A stretch of DNA of 64,000 nucleotides from Micromonospora cathayae (GTDB taxonomy: Bacteria > Actinomycetota > Actinomycetes > Mycobacteriales > Micromonosporaceae): assembly GCF_028993575.1 (NCBI RefSeq), contig NZ_CP118615.1, positions 6,477,001 through 6,541,000 on the forward strand. The letters run 5' to 3'. Numbering within the stretch: the first letter of the stretch is position 1; the number at the start of each line of letters is the position of its first letter. The position numbers and the translations under genes were made by a program. Below, one piece after another: positions 45,546-53,480 of the stretch. Under the pieces are notes generated by a model that saw nothing but the letters and a program-made list of their open reading frames with translations, was not told where the DNA came from and did not search any database.

Positions 45546-46684
45546 CGGCGGCGGTCGCCGGCACGGTGGGGGTGCTCGTCGTCCTGGCCGCGCTGGGCGG
45601 GCACACCCTGGTCAACGCCGGCCGGTGGCTGCGTCGACCGGACGACCGGCCGGCCGAGGTCACCGAGACGGTGGCGGTGCTGCTGCCACTGCGCGACGAG
45701 GCCACCCGGGTCACCCCGTGCCTGCGGTCGCTGCTCGCCCAGCGGGGTGTGCCGGGCCTGCGGATCGTGGTGCTCGACGACGGTTCCACCGACGGTACCG
45801 CCGACGTGGTACGCGCGGTGGCCGGCGACGACCCCCGGGTCACCCTGCTGACCGGGGCGGGGCTGCCACCGGGCTGGCTGGGCAAGCCGCACGCCTGCCA
45901 CCAGCTCGCCCGGCGGGCCGACCCGGCGGCCACCGTGCTGGCCTTCGTCGACGCCGACGTGGTGCTCACCACCCCGTACGCGCTGGCCGCGGCCGTCGGT
46001 GAACTGCGCGCCGCTCGGGTGACGCTGCTGTCGCCGTACCCGAGGATCCTGGTGGCGACGGCGGCCGACCGGCTGGTGCAGCCGCTGTTGCAGTGGTTGT
46101 GGCTGACCTTCCTGCCGCTGCGGGCGATGGAACGCTCGGCGCGGCCGTCGCTGGCCGCGGCGGGCGGGCAGTTCCTGGTGGTGGACCGGGCCGGCTACGA
46201 CGCGGCCGGCGGGCACGCGACGGTCCGCGACAAGGTCCTGGAGGACGTCGAACTGGCCCGTACGGTCAAGCGGGCCGGCGGCCGGATCGCCCTGGCCGAC
46301 GGTTCCCGGCTGGCCGCCTGCCGGATGTACGACACCTGGCCGGAACTGCGCGACGGCTACACCAAGTCGCTGTGGTCGACGTTCGGTCATCCGGGCGCGG
46401 CGGCGGTCGTGCTGGCGCTGCTCGGTCTGCTCTACGTCGCGCCGCCGCTGGTGGCGGTGATCGCCCTGGCCGCCGGCGCGCCGACGGTCGCCGCCCTGGC
46501 CGGGACCGGTTACCTGCTGGGCGTGGCCGGTCGGGTGGTCAGCGCCCGGGCGACCGGCGGCCGGTGGTGGCCCGACGCGCTGGCCCACCCCGTGTCGGTC
46601 GTGGTCCTCGGTTGGCTGACCGTCCGGTCGTACCATCTGCGGAAGCGGCACCGCCTGTCCTGGCGGGGTCGTCCGGTCGGCTAG
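45542..46684 (+). CDS. cruG: Glycosyltransferase family 2 (CruG-like)
   Basis: This is a 380-residue membrane-anchored GT-A glycosyltransferase. It has VLLPLRDEATRVTPCLRSLL, the donor-site DDGSTDGTADVV near residue 80, the metal-binding FVDADVVL near 138, the acceptor-site LEDVELARTVKRAGG and an RDGYTKSLW stretch. Membrane segments lie at the N-terminus and the C-terminal third. CruG-type enzymes glycosylate the hydroxyl made by CruF in carotenoid glycosides. The exact sugar cannot be read from sequence. It overlaps cruF by 4 nt. Confidence 0.83.
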   Translation: MTAAVAGTVGVLVVLAALGGHTLVNAGRWLRRPDDRPAEVTETVAVLLPLRDEATRVTPCLRSLLAQRGVPGLRIVVLDDGSTDGTADVVRAVAGDDPRVTLLTGAGLPPGWLGKPHACHQLARRADPAATVLAFVDADVVLTTPYALAAAVGELRAARVTLLSPYPRILVATAADRLVQPLLQWLWLTFLPLRAMERSARPSLAAAGGQFLVVDRAGYDAAGGHATVRDKVLEDVELARTVKRAGGRIALADGSRLAACRMYDTWPELRDGYTKSLWSTFGHPGAAAVVLALLGLLYVAPPLVAVIALAAGAPTVAALAGTGYLLGVAGRVVSARATGGRWWPDALAHPVSVVVLGWLTVRSYHLRKRHRLSWRGRPVG

Positions 46685-46697
46685 GAGGGCGCGACAC

Positions 46698-48203
46698 ATG
46701 GCGCGGGTTGTGGTCGTCGGGGCCGGGGTGGGCGGGCTGGCCGCCGCCGCCCGGCTGGCTGTCGCGGGACACGAGGTCACCGTCTTCGAACGGGCCGAGA
46801 CGGTCGGCGGCAAGCTCGGCCGGTACGTGCACGACACCCCGGCCGGGCCGTTCCACTTCGACACCGGCCCCAGCCTGCTGACCCTCCCCGAGGTGTTCAC
46901 CGAGCTGTTCGAGGCGACCGGGGCGAAACTCGACGAGTACCTGGACCTGGTTCCGCTGGACCCGATCGTCCGGCACGTCTTCCCGGACGGCGTCGCGGGC
47001 GGAACCGGTGGCGCGGCGGCCCTGGACTCCTGCGCCGACCCGGTGGTGTTCACCGAGCGGATCGGCGCGGCGTTCGGGGAACGCGCGGCGGCGGACTGGC
47101 GGGGGCTGTGGCGGCGGGCCGGGCGGGTCTGGGACGCGTCCTGGCGGGACATCCTGCGCCGCCCGATCGACTCGCCCCGGGACCTGGCGTCGCTGGCCTG
47201 GCGGCTCGGCGACCTGGCCGCGATCGCCCCCGGCCGGACCCTGCGCGGGCTGGGCCGCCGGCACCTGGGCGACCCCCGGATGCGGATGCTGCTCGACCGG
47301 TACGCCACGTACACCGGAGCCGACCCGCGGCGCGCGCCGGCCGCGCTGGTCGCCGTCCCGTACGCGGAACTGGCCTTCGGCGGCTGGTACCTGCGCGGCG
47401 GGCTGGGCACCCTCGCCGACGCGCTGCTGTCCCGCTGCCTGGACCTGGGCGTGGTGGTGCAGACCGGCACCACGGTCACCCGGATCGACGCGACCGGCGG
47501 CCGGGTGCACGGGGTACGCCTGCACGGGGCCGGCGCGCCGGTCCCCGCCGACGTGGTGGTGGCCAACGTCGACGCGCTGACCGTCTACCGGGAGCTGCTG
47601 CCCAGCCCGGCCCGGCTGGCCGGGCTCGCCGACCGCAGCCTCGCCGGGTTCGTGCTGCTGCTCGGGGTACGCGGCCCGACCGGCCTGGCCCACCACAACG
47701 TGTTCTTCCCGCGCGACTACGACGCCGAGTTCGACGCGGTCTTCGGCGACCCGGGACGGGGGGTACGGGCCCGGCCGGCGACCGACCCGACGGTCTTCGT
47801 CACGGTGGCCGACGACCCGAGGGTCCGCCCGGCCGACCACGAGGCTTGGTTCGTGCTGGTCAACGCGGCCCGCCACGGCACCGCCACGACGGCGGTGGAC
47901 TGGCGGCGGCCGGGGCTCGCCGAGGCGTACGCGGACCGGATCCTGGACGTGCTCGCCGAGCGGGGCGTGGACGTACGGGACCGGCTGCTGTTCCGCGAGA
48001 TCCGTACCCCGGCCGACCTGGACGCCGCCACCGGCGCTCCGGGCGGCGCGATCTACGGCACCGCGGGCGGGCTGCTCCGGCCGGCGAACCGCGCCCCGGC
48101 GCACGGGGTGCACCTGGTCGGCGGCTCCACCCACCCGGGCGGCGGCCTGCCCATGGTCACCCTCTCCGCCCGGATCGTCGCCGACCGGATCGGCCCGGCC
48201 TGA
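46698..48203 (+). CDS. CrtI/CrtD-type carotenoid desaturase
   Basis: This 501-residue FAD protein has the N-terminal dinucleotide loop VVVVGAGVGGLAAAARLA and FERAETVGGKLG. Substrate-region motifs FDTGPSLLTLPEVF and the C-terminal LVGGSTHPGGGLPMVTLSARIVAD are typical of phytoene desaturase relatives. In this position it is more probably a CrtD-like 3',4'-desaturase of the psi end than the main phytoene desaturase. The gene lies 13 nt after the glycosyltransferase, and the upstream GTCGGCTAGGAGGGCG holds a strong ribosome site AGGAGG. It is the last gene of the operon. Confidence 0.85.
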   Translation: MARVVVVGAGVGGLAAAARLAVAGHEVTVFERAETVGGKLGRYVHDTPAGPFHFDTGPSLLTLPEVFTELFEATGAKLDEYLDLVPLDPIVRHVFPDGVAGGTGGAAALDSCADPVVFTERIGAAFGERAAADWRGLWRRAGRVWDASWRDILRRPIDSPRDLASLAWRLGDLAAIAPGRTLRGLGRRHLGDPRMRMLLDRYATYTGADPRRAPAALVAVPYAELAFGGWYLRGGLGTLADALLSRCLDLGVVVQTGTTVTRIDATGGRVHGVRLHGAGAPVPADVVVANVDALTVYRELLPSPARLAGLADRSLAGFVLLLGVRGPTGLAHHNVFFPRDYDAEFDAVFGDPGRGVRARPATDPTVFVTVADDPRVRPADHEAWFVLVNAARHGTATTAVDWRRPGLAEAYADRILDVLAERGVDVRDRLLFREIRTPADLDAATGAPGGAIYGTAGGLLRPANRAPAHGVHLVGGSTHPGGGLPMVTLSARIVADRIGPA

Positions 48204-48361
48204 CCCTCCCGCCGGCAGCGGGCCCGACCGCCCGGCCCGGTGTGCCGGGCCCGGGGCGCCGTCCCGGCCGACCCGACCTGAGCGGCCCGGCCAGCCGGCG
48301 CGACCAGCCAGCCCGGCCAGGCCGACGTCTCGGCCCGGCCCGGCCAGGTCGGAGGCGCGGC
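48204..48361. other. Low-complexity gap between convergent carotenoid operon and phosphatidyltransferase gene
   Basis: This 158-nt stretch has no gene. It is made of imperfect GGCCCGGCC and CCAGCC repeats and can form several GC-rich stems, consistent with a termination zone for two converging transcripts. No clean single terminator was fixed. Confidence 0.45.
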
Positions 48362-49051
48362 TCAGTCGGCGTGCAGCAGGCCCCGGCGGACGGCGGAGAG
48401 GAGCTGACCCAGGCCGAAGCCGGCCAGCAGCACCCACACGGCGGTGGCCAGGGTGATGGTGCCGGCGGCCAGTTCGGGCCGGATCAGGCCGGCCAGCCCG
48501 GCCACCAGCAGCCCGACCAGCGCCACACTCACCCGGGTCGGCCGCTCCCCCACCGTCACCGCGCCGATCTCCCGCATCCCGGCGGAGACCGCCCGGGCCC
48601 GCACGTACTCGTGCAACCAGGACAGTGCCCCGCCGGCCACCACCAGCGCCCCCGGGGCTCCCAGCAGCCAGAACGCCAGCAGCCACGCGATCTCACCGAG
48701 CCGGTCGGCCACCGAGTCGTAGACGTAGCCGAGCCGGGTGGTCCGCCCGGTGGCGACCGCCACCGCGCCGTCCACGCTGTCGGCCACCGAGGCGAGCAGG
48801 ACGAACAGCGCGCCGAGGAACGGGCCGTCGGCGGGACGTACCGCGAGCAGCGGCACGCAGAAGCAGAGCAGCACCCCGACGACGGTCACCGCCGTCGGGC
48901 CGACGCGTAGCCGCCCCAGCAGGAAACCCACGTGGTACGCGAACCGCAGCCAGCCGCGCACCACCGGGGCGGCTGCCCGGGGATCGAAGCCACCGTGCAG
49001 CCGGGCCCAGGCGGTCGCGTAGTCGTCCCAGTTCAGCTGTGTGCCCACCAC
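48362..49051 (-). CDS. CDP-alcohol phosphatidyltransferase-family protein
   Basis: This is a 229-residue membrane protein with about six hydrophobic segments. The family motif D-x2-D-G-x2-A-R-x8-G-x3-D-x3-D appears as DSVDGAVAVATGRTTRLGYVYDSVAD. All four aspartates are kept, but the Arg after A is Val. Such enzymes make phosphatidylinositol, phosphatidylglycerol or related lipids; the substrate here is open. The GTG has TACGGT (49058-49063) 6 nt upstream and no ribosome site, so it is probably leaderless. It lies 44 nt from metF in the same direction. Confidence 0.82.
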   Translation of the reverse strand: MVGTQLNWDDYATAWARLHGGFDPRAAAPVVRGWLRFAYHVGFLLGRLRVGPTAVTVVGVLLCFCVPLLAVRPADGPFLGALFVLLASVADSVDGAVAVATGRTTRLGYVYDSVADRLGEIAWLLAFWLLGAPGALVVAGGALSWLHEYVRARAVSAGMREIGAVTVGERPTRVSVALVGLLVAGLAGLIRPELAAGTITLATAVWVLLAGFGLGQLLSAVRRGLLHAD

Positions 49052-49095
49052 GGATCAACCGTAGGAGGCCGGCTCGGGTGTCGCCCCACGCACCC

Positions 49096-50013
49096 CTACA
49101 CCCGCGCGCCGACCTGGAGGTTCTGCCAGACCTCCCGGGTGGCGGTGGACCGGTTGAGGGTGATGAAGTGGATCCCCGGCACCCCCTCGTCGAGCAGTCG
49201 ACGGCACATCTCACTGGCCTGCTCGATGCCGAGTTGGCGGACCGCCTCCGGATCGTCGGCGACCCGCTCGAACCGCTCGGCCAGCGCCGACGGGAAGGGC
49301 GCGCCGGAGAGCTGCTCCGACCGGGCGATGGTGGCGAGCTGGGTCACCGGCATCACCCCGGGCAGGATCGGGGTGTCGCAGCCCACGGCGGCCACCCGGT
49401 CCCGCAGGCGAAGGTACTCGTCGGCGTCGAAGAACATCTGGGTGATCGCGAAGTCGGCCCCGGCCCGGCACTTCCGGACGAAGTACTCGGTGTCGGAGGC
49501 GACGTCCGGCGAACGGGGGTGCCGGTACGGGAAGGCGGCCACCCCCACGCTGAAGTCGCCGGCCTCGCGGATCAACCGGACCAGTTCCTCGGCGTACCGG
49601 ACGCCCTCCGGGTGCGGAATCCACTCGCCGGTGGGGTCGCCGGGCGGGTCGCCCCGCACCGCGAGGACGTTACGCACCCCCGCGCCGGCCAGCCGGCCGA
49701 TCACCTGCCGCAGCTCGGCGACGGAGTGGTTGACCGCGGTGAGGTGCGCCATCGGCAGCAGGGTGGTCTCGGTGGCGACCCGCTCGGTGACCGCCACGGT
49801 GGTGTCCCGGGTGGTGCCACCGGCCCCGTAGGTGATCGACACGAACGAGGGCCGCAGCGACTCCAGCTCGCGGATCGCCTGCCAGAGCAGGGTCTCGCCC
49901 TGGGGTGTCTTGGGCGGGAAGAACTCGAACGAGAAGGTCGGCCGGGAGTCACGGATCAGCTCCCCGATCGCCGGCCGCGGATCGGGGAGGACCGAGGGAA
50001 GACCGAGCGCCAC
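49096..50013 (-). CDS. metF: Methylenetetrahydrofolate reductase
   Basis: MetF reduces 5,10-methylene-THF to 5-methyl-THF for methionine synthesis, using FAD. The 305-residue product has the TIM-barrel start [12 protein letters not shown] near residue 26, [27 protein letters not shown], the FAD-region [11 protein letters not shown] and PGVMPV. Length is normal for the bacterial enzyme. The GTG at 50011-50013 has TAGAGT (50020-50025) ending 6 nt upstream, again suggesting a leaderless message. Confidence 0.95.
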   Translation of the reverse strand: MALGLPSVLPDPRPAIGELIRDSRPTFSFEFFPPKTPQGETLLWQAIRELESLRPSFVSITYGAGGTTRDTTVAVTERVATETTLLPMAHLTAVNHSVAELRQVIGRLAGAGVRNVLAVRGDPPGDPTGEWIPHPEGVRYAEELVRLIREAGDFSVGVAAFPYRHPRSPDVASDTEYFVRKCRAGADFAITQMFFDADEYLRLRDRVAAVGCDTPILPGVMPVTQLATIARSEQLSGAPFPSALAERFERVADDPEAVRQLGIEQASEMCRRLLDEGVPGIHFITLNRSTATREVWQNLQVGARV

Positions 50014-50277
50014 GCCTCGACTCTACCGGTCCGGCCCCGGCCCACCAGCCCGCTGTCGTGCGCATGCTGGAATCCCGCTGGAGGCCCGGACGAGCCGGGA
50101 ACGACCCGACTGCGGCCAGAATCGTCGTACCTCTCCGGTAGGCAGGGGGTCAGCGCGGCACGCCGGTGGGGGTCGGCTCAGGGCCGCGCGGGGGTCACGC
50201 GGTTCCGACCGCGGCGCACCGGCGACGGGCACGCCCGGCCACCGGTTCGCGTCGCGCCGACCTTCCGGAGGCCCCCT
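50014..50277 (+). other. Divergent gap between metF and XRE regulator genes
   Basis: No gene is seen here. The metF -10 element lies at its left end and a CGGAGG ribosome site for the regulator at its right end. Several CGCCGGTG / CACCGGCG inverted segments near 50160-50225 could be operator or hairpin DNA. No clear plus-strand -35/-10 was identified. Confidence 0.4.
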
Positions 50278-51813
50278 GTGATCCCGTACCCCCCACCGCC
50301 CGACCCGGAGCCCCTCGCCCCACCGCCCGACCCGCTCGGTCCCCGCCCGGAGCCCCTCAAACCCGCCCCGGAGCCCCTCGGACCCGACCCCGAACTGTTC
50401 GACCACACCCCCGAACTGCTCGGACCACTGCTCGCCCGGCTGCGACTGGCCCGTGGCTGGAGTCAGCAGCACCTCGCCGACCGGCTCTGCGCCGCCGCCG
50501 GGGTGCCGACCCTGAGCCGGCACGAGGTGTCCCGCTGGGAGCGGCAGGCACGTGTCCCGGGGGATTTCTGGCTCACCTGGCTCGCCGTCGTGCTGGCGGT
50601 ACCCCGGCGACGGTTGGTCGAGGCGGCCGGGGCGAGCCGCCGTACGGCCGGCTACCCGCTGGTGGAGGCGTCCCGGCCCCGGCGCGCGCTGCTGGCCCTG
50701 GCGCAACGGTGGCTGGCCGACCCGCACGCGTCCCTGCTGCCACCCGGCGGCCCGCCACTGACCGGCACCACGCCCCCGAACACCGACGCCGACCTCGGCG
50801 GCGGACCTCCAGTGTCCGCCCCCGGCCTCCCGGCTCCCGGTGCCGGCACCGGCCTGCCCGTACCCGGCACCGGCCGCGGGCTCCAGGACACCGGATGGCT
50901 GGACGGACTACGCCGGCTCGACGACCTGACCGGCGGCGCGGACCTGACCGGGCTGGGGGCGTACCGGCTGCGCCGGGTGGCCGCCGCGGTCTCGCTGGCC
51001 GGCCCGGCCCGGCGGCGTGGACTGCTGCCGGTGCTGGCCGAGGCGGCCCAGCTCGCCGGCTGGCTCGCCGCCGACGCGGGTGACGCGGCGGGCGCGCTGA
51101 CGGCGTACCGCCTGGGGTTGCGGGCCGCGTCGGCGGCCGGCGACCGGGCCCTCGCCGGGCACGTGCTCGGTTCGGCGAGCCACCTGCTGGCCGGGGCCGG
51201 TGACCCGCACGGGGCGGCGCTGCTGGCCCGGACGGCGTACGCCGGGGCGGGCCCGGTCGCCTCGGCCGGCCTGCGCGCGTTGCTGCTGCACCGGACGGCG
51301 TTCGCCGCCGCGTCCGGCGGTCAGCACCGGGCGGCCCGGGCTGCGCTCACCGCCGCCGGGCGCGCGGCCGGACGGCACGACCCGCTCCGCGAACCACCCT
51401 GGCTCTACTGGCTGGACGGGGCGGAGTTCGCCGCGATGACCGGCCGGACGCTGACCGCGCTGGGCCGGCCGTTGCCCGCCGTACCGCTGCTGGCTGCCGG
51501 TTGCCGGCCCGGCCAACCCCGCAGCGTGGCCCTCTACGGGGCCTGGCTGGCCCGCGCCTGGCTCCAGCTCGGCGAGGTGGAACGGGCCGGTGAACTGGCC
51601 GGCGAGGCCCTGCTGGCCGCCGTCCGGGCCGGCTCACCCCGGGCGGCCGGTGCGCTGGCGGAGGTGGGTCGCCGGCTGGCCGCGCATCCGACAGAACCGG
51701 CGGTACGCCGACACGCCGTGCTGGTCGCGGCCGTCCGCGGGTACCTTCCCCGGCGCGTCACACCCCCGGCGGTGCGACACCGTCGACGGCGACCGGCTAG
51801 CGTCGTGGCGTGA
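50278..51813 (+). CDS. XRE-type helix-turn-helix regulator with large C-terminal domain
   Basis: This 511-residue regulator begins with about 45 residues of Pro-Glu-Pro-Leu repeats (PDPEPLAPP, PRPEPLKPA, PEPLGPDPE). An HTH follows at about 55-105 (LARLRLARGWSQQHLADRLC ... LSRHEVSRWERQ), a Pro/Gly linker (about 155-210) and an alpha-helical region resembling TPR-type sensor domains. The GTG at 50278 has CGGAGG 6 nt upstream; an upstream in-frame extension runs antisense to metF and is rejected. The stop overlaps the prenyl synthase start by GTGA, so it may control isoprenoid supply. Confidence 0.8.
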   Translation: MIPYPPPPDPEPLAPPPDPLGPRPEPLKPAPEPLGPDPELFDHTPELLGPLLARLRLARGWSQQHLADRLCAAAGVPTLSRHEVSRWERQARVPGDFWLTWLAVVLAVPRRRLVEAAGASRRTAGYPLVEASRPRRALLALAQRWLADPHASLLPPGGPPLTGTTPPNTDADLGGGPPVSAPGLPAPGAGTGLPVPGTGRGLQDTGWLDGLRRLDDLTGGADLTGLGAYRLRRVAAAVSLAGPARRRGLLPVLAEAAQLAGWLAADAGDAAGALTAYRLGLRAASAAGDRALAGHVLGSASHLLAGAGDPHGAALLARTAYAGAGPVASAGLRALLLHRTAFAAASGGQHRAARAALTAAGRAAGRHDPLREPPWLYWLDGAEFAAMTGRTLTALGRPLPAVPLLAAGCRPGQPRSVALYGAWLARAWLQLGEVERAGELAGEALLAAVRAGSPRAAGALAEVGRRLAAHPTEPAVRRHAVLVAAVRGYLPRRVTPPAVRHRRRRPASVVA

Positions 51814-52892
51814 CCCACGCAGCTCCCGTCTCCCCCGTCGACCGCGCCGGCCTGCGGCAACGCGTCGACAAGGCCCTCACCGGATTCCTCGCCCAGCAGC
51901 GCGGCTGGTTGACCGGGGTCGACGAAGCGCTGACGCCGGTCGCCGATGCGCTGGAGGCGTTCGTGCTGCGGGGCGGCAAACGGCTACGGCCGGCGTTCGC
52001 GTACTGGGGTTACCGGGGGGCCGGCGGGGCCGACTCCGATCCCCTGGTCGCCACCCTGGCGGCGTTGGAGTTCGTGCAGGCCAGCGCCCTGATCCACGAC
52101 GACCTGATGGACCGTTCGGACACCCGGCGCGGCGAGCCGGCGGTGCACCGGCGGTTCGCCACCCGGCACCGGGCCGCCGGGTGGGCCGGCAACGCGGAGG
52201 GCTTCGGGGACGCCGCGGCGATCCTCCTCGGTGACCTCTGCCTGGTCTGGTCCGACGAGTTGCTGCACGGCGCGGGGCTGGACGCCCGGACGATCGCCCG
52301 GGCCCGGCCGGTCTTCGACGAGATGCGCACCGAGGTCACCGTCGGCCAGTACCTGGACGTGCTGACCCAGGCCACCGGGGACACCTCGCTGGAGCGGGCC
52401 GGCAAGGTGGCCCGCTACAAGTCGGCCAAGTACACCGTCGAGCGCCCGCTGCTGCTCGGGGCGGCGCTGGCCGACGCCCCGGCGGAGATCCGGGCGGCCT
52501 ACTCGGCGTACGGGTTGCCGCTGGGCGAGGCGTTCCAGCTCCGCGACGACGTGCTGGGGGTGTTCGGGGACCCGGCGCAGACCGGCAAGCCGGCCGGGGA
52601 CGACCTGCGGGAGGGCAAGCGGACGTACCTGGTGGCCGCGGCCGTGGCCGGCACCGACGAGGCGGGCCGGGAGCTGGTCACCCGGCTGCTCGGCGATCCC
52701 GACCTGGACGGGGACGGGGTGACCCGGCTCCGTGAGGTGATCACCTCGAGCGGGGCGCTGGCCCGGACCGAGCAGCGGATCGCCGCCCTCACCGACACCG
52801 CGCTGGCCGCGCTCGGCACCGTGGACCTGGAGACCGAGGCCCGCCAGGCCCTGGTCGACCTGGCCATAGCCGCCACCCGCCGCACCGACTAA
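51810..52892 (+). CDS. Polyprenyl diphosphate synthase (GGPP synthase-like)
   Basis: This is a 360-residue trans-isoprenyl diphosphate synthase. It has FVLRGGKRLRPAFAYWGY, the first Asp-rich motif in LIHDDLMDRSDTRRG near residue 97, and the second in FQLRDDVLGVFGD near 237, with GKPAGDDLREGKRT following. Small residues before the first motif fit a C20 product, so GGPP for carotenoids (CrtE/IdsA role) is likely. It overlaps the XRE regulator by 4 nt and faces crtYd. The supply role for the split carotenoid pathway is inference. Confidence 0.88.
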   Translation: MTHAAPVSPVDRAGLRQRVDKALTGFLAQQRGWLTGVDEALTPVADALEAFVLRGGKRLRPAFAYWGYRGAGGADSDPLVATLAALEFVQASALIHDDLMDRSDTRRGEPAVHRRFATRHRAAGWAGNAEGFGDAAAILLGDLCLVWSDELLHGAGLDARTIARARPVFDEMRTEVTVGQYLDVLTQATGDTSLERAGKVARYKSAKYTVERPLLLGAALADAPAEIRAAYSAYGLPLGEAFQLRDDVLGVFGDPAQTGKPAGDDLREGKRTYLVAAAVAGTDEAGRELVTRLLGDPDLDGDGVTRLREVITSSGALARTEQRIAALTDTALAALGTVDLETEARQALVDLAIAATRRTD

Positions 52893-53108
52893 CCCCCCTC
52901 CCCACCCCCTCGCTCCCCCCACCCTCCGCGCCCTCGCCCCCGCGCACCCGCCCACCCGCGCACCCGCGCACCCGCCCACCGGCGGTTGATCATGAAGTTA
53001 CTACCCGCGACACGCCGAGCGGACGACAACAACTTCATGATCAACGCGGAGTCGGGGTGGGTGGGAGGGAGGGAGGGAACGGAGGGAGGGGAGAGTGGGT
53101 GGGGTGGG
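52893..53108. other. Convergent gap: C-rich tails, 15-bp palindrome and G-run tract
   Basis: This is a 216-nt gap without genes. After each stop the transcript would be very C-rich and G-poor (52893-52980 for the plus gene; 53108-53046 for the minus gene), resembling Rho-loading tracts. Between them lies the 15-bp inverted repeat described separately. The plus strand at 53054-53131 has many GGG and GGGG runs. Confidence 0.55.
52985..53045. repeat. 15-bp inverted repeat GTTGATCATGAAGTT
   Basis: GTTGATCATGAAGTT (52985-52999) and its perfect inverse (53031-53045) flank a 31-nt GC-rich core. The arms are strikingly AT-rich for this genome and contain the palindrome TGATCA and TTCATGA. It is centred between two convergent genes. 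It may be a dispersed intergenic repeat or a bidirectional terminator. Confidence 0.8.
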
Positions 53109-53480
53109 TTAGGGGTGGGGGGTGCGGGTGCGGCGGCGGAGGAGGCGGAGGAGAAGGCTGTTCTCGCCGGCGCGGGGGGTGGGTTGGACGCCCCGGCGGC
53201 CCAGCCAGACCCACACCGACAGGGTCAGCAGCACCAGCGCGAAACCGAAGACCAGATCCTCCACCGGTGCGTACACCAGCCGTACGCCGATGATCGCCGC
53301 CGGGTCGTACCGGACGATGTCCCGACCGGTGAGGATCCCGTTGGAGATCAACTGGAAGAAGACGATGATCGGGTAGGTGGCCCAGAAGACCGGGCGGAGC
53401 AGCAGCCGGGTACGCAGCACGAACAGGTCGATTCCGGCCACGCAGACGACGCCGAGCAGCGCGGCGGCGGTGTAGGTCAT
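53109..53480 (-). CDS. crtYd: Lycopene cyclase subunit CrtYd
   Basis: This is a 123-residue membrane protein of the heterodimeric actinobacterial lycopene cyclase. Three hydrophobic segments and the conserved FQLISNGILTG, VRYDPAAIIGVRLVYAPVEDLVFGFALVLLTL region identify CrtYd. It cyclises the ends of lycopene together with CrtYc. The ATG overlaps the crtYc stop by 4 nt (ATGA). The C-terminal tail is basic. The gene faces GGPP synthase. Confidence 0.88.
   Translation of the reverse strand: MTYTAAALLGVVCVAGIDLFVLRTRLLLRPVFWATYPIIVFFQLISNGILTGRDIVRYDPAAIIGVRLVYAPVEDLVFGFALVLLTLSVWVWLGRRGVQPTPRAGENSLLLRLLRRRTRTPHP

Noticed and set aside
48625..50277. In-frame N-terminal extension of the XRE regulator to 1062 codons
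   Set aside because: It runs antisense through metF and the phosphatidyltransferase gene. A strong ribosome site supports the start at 50278.
53477..53480. Frameshift splitting one lycopene cyclase gene
   Set aside because: The 4-nt ATGA overlap and intact ends are normal for separate CrtYc and CrtYd subunits.
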